Source of the DNA: QGON01 sp963691905
GTDB lineage: Bacteria > Pseudomonadota > Gammaproteobacteria > Chromatiales > Chromatiaceae
DNA length: 64,000 nt
Direction of reading: 5' to 3'
Assembly: GCA_963691905.1 (NCBI GenBank)
Contig: OY829893.1
Coordinates: forward strand, 682,001-746,000
The first letter of the stretch is position 1, and every line of letters starts with the position of its first letter. Of the stretch, positions 25,623 to 34,600 are shown piece by piece. A model generated the notes under the pieces. It worked only from the letters and a program-made list of their open reading frames with translations. It was not told the DNA's origin and made no database searches. A program made the translations under genes and the position numbers.

Positions 25623-27866
25623 TTAACCTTTAACCTTTAACCTTCTTTCCATCTCCTCAATCCTCTTCGCCTCCACCGGCTGACTGAACAGAAACCCCTG
25701 TACCTCCCGGCATCCCTCTTTTAACAGGAAGTCGCGTTGGGCCTCGGTCTCCACCCCTTCGGCGATTACGCTGAGTTGCAGGCTGTTGCCGAGTGCAATG
25801 GTGGCGCGAATGATCGCTTCGTCGTTTGGGTCTTTGGTCACGTCGCGAACGAAGGATTTGTCGATCTTGAGTCTGTCCAGCGGGAAGAGCTTCAGGTTGG
25901 CGAGTGATGAGTAACCTGTCCCGAAGTCGTCTATGGCGATGCTGCATCCCAGCGCGCGCAGTTTTTCCAGGCTGCTGCAGGCCTGTTCTTCTGTCTCCAG
26001 CAGGGCGCTTTCGGTGATCTCGAGTTCAAGACGTTCACCCGGTAGACCAGTCGTTTCGAGAATCCGGCTCACCATATCGACCAGCCCGGGGTTGTTGAGC
26101 TGGCGCCGGGAGAGGTTCACGCTGACGGGAAAGGGCTTAAGTCCCGCCATGTCCCACTGGATCGACTGGGTGGCAGCGGTTTGCAGCACCCATTCTCCGA
26201 TGGGTTCGATAAGGCCGCTGACCTCTGCAATGGGGATGAATCGGTTGGGGGAGACCATCCCCATACCGGGATGGTTCCAGCGTATCAGGGCTTCGACGCC
26301 GATAAGTTGGCCGCTGATCAGATCGTATTGCGGCTGGTAGAGCAGAAAGAGCTGATTGAGTTCCAGCGCCCTGCGCAGGCTGATCTCCAAATCAAAAAAC
26401 TCGAAGGCGGTTTCAGTCAGCTTTTGGGTAAAAAAGCGGAAAGTGTTTCGACCCTGTTCCTTGGCGCTGTACATGGCGGAATCTGCCTGTTTGGTCAATT
26501 GGCTGATTTCATCGCCATCATCGGGAAAGATGCTGATGCCTATACTGGCAGTGATCTCCAGTTCATACCCTTTTAGCGGGAAGGGTGCCGAAAAGGTCTT
26601 CAACAGGTTTTTTGCGACTTTGGCGGCATCCTCCGGTCGATTCAGATTTTCGATGACCAGGGTGAACTCATCGCCGCCGATCCGGGCGATCATGTCCTCT
26701 TCGCGGGCTGCCTGGCGCAGTCTCTCGGCAACCTGGAAGAGCAGGTCGTCGCCAACATGGTGTCCCAATGTATCGTTGATGTTTTTGAAACGGTCCAGAT
26801 CAAGGAAGAAGACGGCGCCTCTGCGGTTGATTCGTTTCGAGCGGTGTATCGCCTGTTCCAGCTGTTCGTGAAACAGCGCGCGATTCGGCAGATGAGTCAA
26901 AGGATCGTGGTTGGCGATATATTCCAGCTTTTCCTGGGAGTGCTTGAGTTCCGAGATATCGCTAAGAACGAGGGCGTAGTGGGTTATTCTCTTATTGCTG
27001 TCTTTGACTGCGTTGATGCTGAGCCAAAGGTGGTAGCTCTGACCATTGGCGCGGCGGTTCTGTAGCTCCCCGCGCCAAACGCCCTTGGCTTCGACGATAG
27101 ACCAGATGATACGAAGCTTTTCCTCGCTTGCGCCGCTTTTCAGAAAGTGTGGTTTATTGTCGACAACTTCAGCTTCCGAATGACCGGTGATATAGGTGAA
27201 TGCACGGTTGACGAAAATAATATGGTGATCCCGATCGAGGATCACCATACCTTCGGTGACGGCCTCGAATACCGTGGAGGCAAGCCGTTGGCGGGTCTCC
27301 GCCTGTTTTCTGTCGGTGATGTCCCTGGCCAGGGTGATCACGGTTTTTTTTCCGTCGAGCCGCAGCTTGGCTGGCGTCATGCGAGCCTCGAACCAGCGTC
27401 TGCCTGCAGGTACATCCAGTTCATATTCGAGGAGCTGGACCTCCTGTGTATCCAGCGCTTTCTGCAGCAGTGCCATGAAGGTGTCTGCAATCCGTGGAGG
27501 GAAAATATCTTTGGGATGTTTGTTGATGATCTCATTCTCGGGACGAAAGAGTTTATCGTCCCTGGCCTCTGAGAAGATCTCATGATAGATACCCTTCTCA
27601 TCCTGTAGAAAGAGCAGGTCCGGTAGCGCGTTGGCGATGGCCCTCCATCGAGCTTCAGTCGAGTCTTTGAGACGCTTGTAGAGCTCATGCATCTCGTCGG
27701 AGGAGATGGTCAGGGAGCGCTCAAGGGTGTAGCGGTCCTGGTCCGACTGTTCATAGGTGCGGTCGATGTGCGACAGCAGTTCACGCCACTGATCCAGGGT
27801 GGGTGGGGATTTTGAGGCAGGGTCGAGGCCGATCTTTTTAAGCTGCCGGCACAACAGGCGGTGCAT
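25623..27866 (-). CDS. PAS-PAS-GGDEF-EAL cyclic-di-GMP signalling protein
   Basis: 747-residue cytosolic protein without membrane segments. Order: coiled N-terminus (~40-70), PAS (~70-195), second PAS (~200-315), GGDEF (~325-485) and EAL (~495-740). The diguanylate cyclase motif RIGGDEFTL is intact. The phosphodiesterase domain keeps GVEALIRWNHP, an acidic DDFGTGYSS loop, KIDKSFV and IAEGVETE, so both activities are possible. The start overlaps the stop of the FIST gene (TAATG), so they are coupled. The last codons (RLKVKG) are encoded by the heptad repeat of the neighbouring element. Confidence 0.93.
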   Translation of the reverse strand: MHRLLCRQLKKIGLDPASKSPPTLDQWRELLSHIDRTYEQSDQDRYTLERSLTISSDEMHELYKRLKDSTEARWRAIANALPDLLFLQDEKGIYHEIFSEARDDKLFRPENEIINKHPKDIFPPRIADTFMALLQKALDTQEVQLLEYELDVPAGRRWFEARMTPAKLRLDGKKTVITLARDITDRKQAETRQRLASTVFEAVTEGMVILDRDHHIIFVNRAFTYITGHSEAEVVDNKPHFLKSGASEEKLRIIWSIVEAKGVWRGELQNRRANGQSYHLWLSINAVKDSNKRITHYALVLSDISELKHSQEKLEYIANHDPLTHLPNRALFHEQLEQAIHRSKRINRRGAVFFLDLDRFKNINDTLGHHVGDDLLFQVAERLRQAAREEDMIARIGGDEFTLVIENLNRPEDAAKVAKNLLKTFSAPFPLKGYELEITASIGISIFPDDGDEISQLTKQADSAMYSAKEQGRNTFRFFTQKLTETAFEFFDLEISLRRALELNQLFLLYQPQYDLISGQLIGVEALIRWNHPGMGMVSPNRFIPIAEVSGLIEPIGEWVLQTAATQSIQWDMAGLKPFPVSVNLSRRQLNNPGLVDMVSRILETTGLPGERLELEITESALLETEEQACSSLEKLRALGCSIAIDDFGTGYSSLANLKLFPLDRLKIDKSFVRDVTKDPNDEAIIRATIALGNSLQLSVIAEGVETEAQRDFLLKEGCREVQGFLFSQPVEAKRIEEMERRLKVKG

Positions 27867-29008
27867 TATTCATCTTCCCAGATCAGGGTCAGGGTCATGG
27901 TCTGATTGTGTAGATCGCAGCGACCGCTGCTCAAAGGGGAGAGTTCTCCGTAGGAGTAGAAACCGATCTGCCGGGTCTCTCCGGGCAATCCCTCCAGGGT
28001 TGCCTCTATCTCCTCTTCGGTGCGTTCACCAAGTACCAGCCTGCGTCCCACACAACTGATGGCGATGCAGAGGATCGGGCCTGCGTGATAACGGCTGAGG
28101 TTGATCTCTTCGACGGCTGAGGCTGCGCCGTCGATCAGTCGGTCGAAATTGGCGCGCATCAGGCGGACGAAGCTGCCCTGTGGAATATCACCGGCGAAGG
28201 TGATTGACTGTTCGGTCTCATCGACAGCCAGGATGGTGCGCACCTTGGGGTCGTCTGTGGCCTCCTGGTCTCGCATGGAGAGTGGAAACAACAGTCCGGT
28301 CGCTGGCAGACCGGAGGCGCGATCGCCAAGATAACGCTTGTAGATGTCAAGCGCGGGTTGCCCATCCAGTTCATAGAGTATGTTGTCGACTGAGCGGGTA
28401 ACCTCCCGTTCATGGCCCAGCAGATCCCATCCCCCTTTCGAGCCGTGCCCGATGGAAATCTTGGAGCCGTACAGGCCCAATGCGCAGATCAGTTTGGAGC
28501 TGAGAAGCCCGTCATGCCAGACCCAGGTTCGCTCAAACCGGTCGTCGTCCCCAGCCAGACCGCCGGTGACTGTGATGTTCTTCGGCAGTGCGCTATTTAT
28601 CCCATCGATCAGCTGGCTGCCGTTGACGCTGAGGCCTTCGGATAATACCAGTATGCCCTGTAGATCGTTCTCCAACAGCGCGGAGGAGATTTGATGTCCC
28701 ACACGAGATGAATCACTGGTTTGCGCCAGCTTTGTGCGGGCAACCCTGAGGCGGGTCTCACGAAAACGGAGTACCGCCACCACCAGGCAGTCGAGGGAGA
28801 GTTCATCACCGAAAATCTCGCCGGCGGATGAGCAGCCAAGTATGACGCTTTGGGCGAAGTGCGCCTCCAGCCACGATACGCCATCTTCGATCAGAGAATA
28901 ATCGGGCGCCCCGAAAAAAAGCACGAGGGTATTCGGGGAGTCGAGGTGGTGGTCAGGTTCCCTGTCCCAGCCGTTGCCGGGAGTGAAACGGTAGGTTTCA
29001 AGTTCCAT
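27866..29008 (-). CDS. FIST-domain sensory protein
   Basis: 380 residues with FIST_N (~res 20-215; SVILGCSSAGEIFGDELS is the typical core) and FIST_C (~220-370; GFYSYGELSPLSSGRCDLHN). FIST domains are found as sensory modules in two-component and c-di-GMP proteins and are thought to bind small ligands such as amino acids. Here the domain is a separate protein, coupled to the PAS-GGDEF-EAL gene. It probably delivers a ligand signal to that enzyme; this is inference from linkage. Confidence 0.88.
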   Translation of the reverse strand: MELETYRFTPGNGWDREPDHHLDSPNTLVLFFGAPDYSLIEDGVSWLEAHFAQSVILGCSSAGEIFGDELSLDCLVVAVLRFRETRLRVARTKLAQTSDSSRVGHQISSALLENDLQGILVLSEGLSVNGSQLIDGINSALPKNITVTGGLAGDDDRFERTWVWHDGLLSSKLICALGLYGSKISIGHGSKGGWDLLGHEREVTRSVDNILYELDGQPALDIYKRYLGDRASGLPATGLLFPLSMRDQEATDDPKVRTILAVDETEQSITFAGDIPQGSFVRLMRANFDRLIDGAASAVEEINLSRYHAGPILCIAISCVGRRLVLGERTEEEIEATLEGLPGETRQIGFYSYGELSPLSSGRCDLHNQTMTLTLIWEDE

Positions 29009-29144
29009 GGTGCAAGCTCAGATTAGACATTGATTGTTGAACAAGGGTACAACTTTTATCGACTAAAAGCGCCGAAACATTAGGGTTTTTGTTCTTGTGT
29101 CGGATCTGTACCGGTGATCAAGGTGTACCCGGAAAGATTATGGG

Positions 29145-29747
29145 CTATTTTTTGAGTTTTATCACCAGTGTGCTGATGCGGTTCTCTTTGGCCAGTTTGC
29201 GTGCCTCATTAAGCCGCTGACGGCTGTTGTAGGGGCCACTGCGAACCCGGTGGTAGGTGTCCCGGTTGTTGATGCTGACCTTTTGGATCTTCGCCTCGAT
29301 GCCGATCAAGGCGAGCCTTGCCTTCATGCGATCGGCGTCAGCATGTTTACGGAACGAGCCCATCTGCAGGATGTAGGAGACCCCCTGTATCGCAGCCGGC
29401 TTCTTGGCGGGTTGGGTCGGGGTGGCGGGCCTTGCCGGAGCCTCACTCTCGATGATCTCGTCCTCCGGTATCACCACTTCCATCTCGGGAAGGATGGTAT
29501 AGAAATCAAAGCGTGGTTTAGGCACATCTTGCTGTTCCGGTTCGGCCTGCCTGGGTTGCGTTGCCGTGGGTTTTGGCGGCGTAACCCCGGGGATGTGCCC
29601 CTCGGCGAGATCCTGGCCCAGCTTCAGCCATACCAGCCCCATGATAAATGCCCCGACGATGAAACCGGAAAAAAACCAGAGGCTGCAGTTGCTGCTGTGC
29701 TTATTGTTTTTTCGTTTGGGGGCGGCGCGCCGCTTGTAGTCGACCAT
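29145..29747 (-). CDS. SPOR-domain membrane protein (FtsN-like)
   Basis: 200 residues: short basic cytoplasmic N-terminus (YKRRAAPKRKNNK), one membrane helix WFFSGFIVGAFIMGLVWL (~res 24-41), a Pro-rich periplasmic linker and a C-terminal SPOR domain (~122-198; ILQMGSFRKHADADRMKARL). SPOR domains bind denuded septal peptidoglycan; FtsN is the best-known example. The gene starts three bases after argS, an arrangement seen for ftsN-like genes in gammaproteobacteria. It is likely a cell-division protein. Confidence 0.88.
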   Translation of the reverse strand: MVDYKRRAAPKRKNNKHSSNCSLWFFSGFIVGAFIMGLVWLKLGQDLAEGHIPGVTPPKPTATQPRQAEPEQQDVPKPRFDFYTILPEMEVVIPEDEIIESEAPARPATPTQPAKKPAAIQGVSYILQMGSFRKHADADRMKARLALIGIEAKIQKVSINNRDTYHRVRSGPYNSRQRLNEARKLAKENRISTLVIKLKK

Positions 29748-29750
29748 GGG

Positions 29751-31511
29751 TCACATACTCTCCGGGGCAGAGACGCCGAGCAGTAGCAGACCATTACGCA
29801 GCACCTGGCGGGTAGCCAGGATCAGTTTCATGCGGGCGTCGCGCAGGGCGGTGTCCTCGATGAGGAACTTGTGCGCGTTGTAGTAGGTGTGGAAATCGTT
29901 GGCAAGTTCGCGCACATAGTGGGTGAGCTGATGCGGCTCTTCATGAGTGGCGGCGGCTTCCACTACTTCGGGGTATTTGGCAAGGGTGACGAGCAGCGCC
30001 TGTTCGTGGGTCTCGGTGAGACGTTCCAGGTTTTTCGTGCCACTACTGGGTTGAACGTCGATTCCCTTGTCGGCAGCCTGGCGCAACACGCTGCAGATGC
30101 GCGCGTGGGCGTACTGTACATAGTAGACCGGGTTGTCGCTGGATTGGGATTTCGCCAGATCCAGATCGAAGTCGAGATGCTGCTCGCACTTGCGCATCAC
30201 ATAGAAAAAGCGCGCGGCATCGGCCCCCACCTCTTTGCGCAGTTCGCGCAGGGTGACGAAGGAGCCGGAGCGGGTTGACATAGGTACCTTCTCGCCGCCC
30301 CGAAAGAGGATAGCGAACTGCACCAGCAGTACGTCGAGTTTGCTGTCGTCATCGCCCAGGGCATTCAGTGCGGCCCTCACACGGGGTACATAACCGTGAT
30401 GGTCCGCGCCCCAGATATCGATCACCCGGTCGAAACCGCGTTCCAGCTTGTCCATGTGGTAGGCGATGTCGGAGGCGAAATAGGTCGTCTGGCCGTTGTC
30501 ACGCACTACCACCCTGTCCTTCTCGTCGCCGAAAGCGGTGGAGCGGAACCAGAGGGCGCCACCCTCTTCGTAGACGTGGTCCGACTTGCGCAGGCGCTCG
30601 ATCATCTTGTTGACCGCGCCGCTCTCCATCAGGGTGCGTTCCGAGTACCACTCCTCGAAGTCGACACCGAACAGGGAGAGGTCGTCACGGATGTCGTCCA
30701 GAATAGTGTTGAGACCAAGCTCGAAGACGAAACGGTAGCGGTTGTCGCCGAGCAGTTCCTTGGCGCGACGGATCAGGGCGTCGATGTGCTTTTCCTTGTC
30801 GCCGCCCGCTGGTTCGTCGGCCGGGATTTTGTCGAAGATCTCCTCTGCGCTGTGCCGATAGCTGTCGCCGTGATCCCGGTGCAGGGTGGCGGCGATATCC
30901 CAGACATAGTCGCCCTTGTAACCGTTGGCCGGGAAGGTCAGCGTTTCGTCACACAGCTCCAGGTAGCGCAGCCAGACAGAGGTGCCGAGAATATCCATCT
31001 GCCGACCGGCATCATTGACGTAGTATTCGCGATGCACCTCATAACCCACCGCCTCCAGCAGGTCAGCCACAGCGGAGCCGTAGGCCGCGCCGCGCCCATG
31101 TCCCACGTGCAGCGGGCCGGTGGGGTTGGCGGAGACGAACTCCACCTGCACCCGCTTGCCAGCGCCCAGATCACTGCGGCCGAATGCGGGACCCTGCTCC
31201 ATTATCGTGGGTATCAGTTGGTGATAGGCAGCGGGCGCCAGATAGAAGTTGATGAAGCCGGGACCGGCGATTTCAGTGTGATCCACCTCAGCGGAATCCG
31301 GCAGTGCGGCTACCAGTTTCTCCGCCAGATCCCGGGGTTTACAACGCGCGATCGTGGACAGCACCATCGCCACATTGGTGGCAAAGTCTCCGTGTTTGCT
31401 ATCGCGGGTGCGATCAATATTGGGAACGGGGATGGCGTCGGCGGGGATAACCCCTTCATCGCTGAGCTGCTGGAGCGCCCCGGTGACCAGGGACTGGATC
31501 TGGGTCTTCAT
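29751..31511 (-). CDS. argS: Arginyl-tRNA synthetase
   Basis: 586-residue class I synthetase charging tRNA-Arg. ATP-binding HVGHGRGAAYGSA (HIGH-type motif, ~res 120) follows FVSANPTGPL; the KMSKS counterpart is the degenerate PMSTRSGSF often seen in ArgRS. An N-terminal add-1 domain and a C-terminal anticodon-binding domain are present. ATG 31511 starts MKTQIQSLV as in homologues; the frame is open 12 codons further upstream. Co-transcribed with the SPOR gene. Confidence 0.96.
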   Translation of the reverse strand: MKTQIQSLVTGALQQLSDEGVIPADAIPVPNIDRTRDSKHGDFATNVAMVLSTIARCKPRDLAEKLVAALPDSAEVDHTEIAGPGFINFYLAPAAYHQLIPTIMEQGPAFGRSDLGAGKRVQVEFVSANPTGPLHVGHGRGAAYGSAVADLLEAVGYEVHREYYVNDAGRQMDILGTSVWLRYLELCDETLTFPANGYKGDYVWDIAATLHRDHGDSYRHSAEEIFDKIPADEPAGGDKEKHIDALIRRAKELLGDNRYRFVFELGLNTILDDIRDDLSLFGVDFEEWYSERTLMESGAVNKMIERLRKSDHVYEEGGALWFRSTAFGDEKDRVVVRDNGQTTYFASDIAYHMDKLERGFDRVIDIWGADHHGYVPRVRAALNALGDDDSKLDVLLVQFAILFRGGEKVPMSTRSGSFVTLRELRKEVGADAARFFYVMRKCEQHLDFDLDLAKSQSSDNPVYYVQYAHARICSVLRQAADKGIDVQPSSGTKNLERLTETHEQALLVTLAKYPEVVEAAATHEEPHQLTHYVRELANDFHTYYNAHKFLIEDTALRDARMKLILATRQVLRNGLLLLGVSAPESM

Positions 31512-31579
31512 CGTCTTCGTTCGGTTTGGACTCGGGAAAACGAACAAGAATAACAGGAATGAGACGATCAGTCTGCGCC

Positions 31580-31647
31580 GATTCCGCTACGCCTGAACCG
31601 GCCTACATTTTGGGACGTAGGCCTGATCAAGCGCAGCGGTTCGGGCA
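31580..31647. repeat. REP-like palindrome, copy D
   Basis: ATTCCGCTACGCCTGAACCGG-type arm with GGCCTAC, ten bases, then GTAGGCCTGATCAAGCG plus CAGCGGTTCGGGC. The arms are arranged back to back rather than nested. Lies between the large lipoprotein gene and argS and fills most of that 152-base gap. Confidence 0.7.
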
Positions 31648-31663
31648 AAGATACTCGATTAAG

Positions 31664-34600
31664 CTAAGGTGTTTCAAACGCCCCCATATCCGGTGCGCTG
31701 CCATTGTATTTCAGAGCCACGCCCTGACCGGCATTCCAGCTCAATGCACGGTCGAGGGTGATGGTGTGGCTGGCATAGTTGATCTCAACGATAATGGCTG
31801 TCTCATTGCTGCCCTGTAGCTGGATTTCATCCCCGGCCTCACCGGCGATCCCGAAACCGTCGTAGAAGTAGCCCGCATCATCGACCACCAGGGTGGTGCC
31901 GCTACCGCTGCCAACAGCGGTGGTGAGGAAGCGTCCGGCATCAATCATCGGGCTCGTGGATTCGAGGGTGAAGTCTCGGTTGACCTCATCCACGAACTGC
32001 GGGTCCTGCTCCAGGTTGTTTACGTAGAAAGCCGGTTTAGTGTTCTGCGCATCGACCAGTGAGATGCCGCTGCTGCCCCAGTGTCCGATTACATTATCCC
32101 CCACGTTGCCGGAGAAGAAGTTGTTGGTGTCGAACTGATAACCCGACATGTCGTTGCGGTAGACGTGCTGGTAGGGAGCATCGGGCCTTTCGCAGTCCGT
32201 GTTTTTGTTGAGGATATTGTTGGCGAAGAGGTTGTCCTCAAAGCCTCCCACTGAAGAGTCCATCGTGGTGATGCCGCCACAGAGGTTTTTGTGGAAGACG
32301 TTGTTGTAGACCCGGTTGTGGGTGGTGAAGCGGGCCTCAGGGCTGTAGTTCTGCATGCCAAGACCGGAGTTGTTCGCATAAAAGACATTCTGGCGAATGA
32401 TACCGTTTTGACCCGCGTATTGGATGCCATTGCCGCCGGAGGTGCTGTAGTAAGCGTTGGTTTTGGCAAAGGTATTGCCTTCCACCAGATTGTACTTGGT
32501 GGCGTCGTGAAGGGTGAACTCGTGATCGAAGCCCACATTGTCGCAGTCGTAGATCTCGCCGATCTTCTGGATTTCATTATAGAAATAGTTATTGCGGATC
32601 ACGTTGAAGTTGCCACATTTGATCACCCAGAGCGTATGGCTGGCGCGCACAAAGGTGTTGCCCTCCACCAGGTTGTGATCCGATTTGATCAGGGCAAGGT
32701 TATCCTGGGTGGAGTCCTCGATGGTGTTGTTGAGTATCTTGTTATGTGTCGACTCCTGAAAGAACAGGCCGGTCTTGGCGCTGGTGCTGCCGTGGCTCGC
32801 CCGCAGGAAGCTGTTGTACTGCAGGATGTTGTGATGGGCATTGAGGGCGTACATCCAGCGATAGACATCGTGGACCCGCAATCCCTGCAGAATAAGGTAT
32901 TGGCGATTGGAGATGTCGATGGCCGGGCTGAGATTGGTGCCGGTGATCGTCGCCTGCTCTGATTCATAGTTGCGATAGGTGATGTAGTTGTCGGGCGTGC
33001 CGGAGTTCTGCGGAATCAGCGCCTCATTGTAATCGCCCTCGCGAATCAAAACGGTTTCACCGGCGGCAGCCGCTGCGGCTGCCCCGCTCAGGTTGCGATA
33101 GGCTGTGTCGGAACCTGCACCGCAGGCACGGCTGCCGATATCATAGTCGTTACAGCTCGATGCGCCGATGAGTGGGTCGACATAGAGATTGTTACCCCCG
33201 CCCGGTGCGGGTGCGGTGACGATGATCTGGAAGGCGTTCAGTGTTGCACTCTCGGCACCGTCTGAGACAGAGATGCCGATATTGCTATAGCTGCCTTCCG
33301 TGCCTGCGCCAGGTGTGCCGGAGAGCTGCCCGCTGGCGGTGTTGAAGCTGGCCCAGGCCGGCTTGTTGGTGATGCTGAAGACCAGGTTGTCGCCATCCGG
33401 GTCAGAGGCGCTGGGAGTGAAGCTGTAGGCTGTGCCCTCTGTGGCGTTGCCGGCGGGTGAGCCGGAGATGCTCGGTGCGCTGTTGGCAGTGCTGGTGACC
33501 GTGAGGGTGAAACTGGTCAGTGAGGCGCTATCCGCACCGTCGGTTACGCTGATGAGGATGTTGCCATAACTGCCGGTCGTGCCAGCGCCAGGCGTGCCGG
33601 AGAGCTGTCCGGTGGCGGTGTCAAAACCGGCCCAAGCCGGCTTGTTGGTGATGCTGAAGACCAGGGTGTCGCCATCCGGGTCAGAGGCACTGGGAGTGAA
33701 GCTGTAGGCCGAACCCTCGGCGACGCTGCCCGCCGGTGAGCCGCTGATGACCGGTGCCTGGTTTGTGTTGCTGACGGTGATGGAAAAAACGGCCAGTGAG
33801 GCACTCTCCGCGCCGTCGGTCACGCTGATAAGGATATCGCCCCAGAGCCCGGCATCATTGTAGCCCGGGTTGCCGAACAGTTGACCGGTGGTGGGGTCGA
33901 AGCCGGCCCAGTTCGGTTTGTTGGTGATGCTGAAGCTCAGTGCGTCACCGTCCGCATCGAATGCGCTCGGGGTAAACGTATAAGTTGCTCTTTCGGCAAC
34001 ACTGGTGGCCGGTGTACCGGTGATGGTTGGTGCGCTGTTGGTATTGCTGTTACTGCTGACGACAATAGTGAAGCTCGCCAGTGAGGCGCTCTCTGTGCCG
34101 TCGGTCACGCTGATGAGGATATTGCCATAGCTGCCTGCCGTGCCGGTGCCAGGCGTGCCGGATAGATTTCCAGTCGCAGTGCTGAAACTGGCCCAGGATG
34201 GCTTACCGTTGATACTGAAGACCAGTACGTCACCATCCGCATCGGATGCGTTGGGGGTAAAGCTGTAGGTCGAGCCTTCAGTAACATCACCGGCAGGTGA
34301 TCCGGAGATCGCTGGCGCCTGGTTGGTAGCGCCGCCTCCATCATTGATGGTCTGCAGTCCATTCTGGATTGCGCTGTCGAGACGGGTGGTGCTGTCCGCA
34401 GGAAGCCCGTTGCGGACGGTGGTGACGTCACTGCCGGCAGTGAGGGCAGCAAGACCGCTGTCGATGTCGTCGAGTGTTGCTGTAGGATCGAAATTGCCTG
34501 CTGCTGCCAGCGCAAGGCGGGTCTGCTGTATCAGGTCACCGGTGATCAGCACGTGATCAGTGCCTGCCTGGGAGCCGGGCAGAATGGTCGCGATGGCGTT

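Noticed and set aside
30396..31553. 385-codon open frame on the plus strand
   Set aside because: Antisense to argS, whose motifs are complete on the other strand.
33050..33100. Alanine-run in the large lipoprotein as a frameshift sign
   Set aside because: Frame stays open and continues into the beta-helix domain with normal content; low-complexity linker rather than an error.
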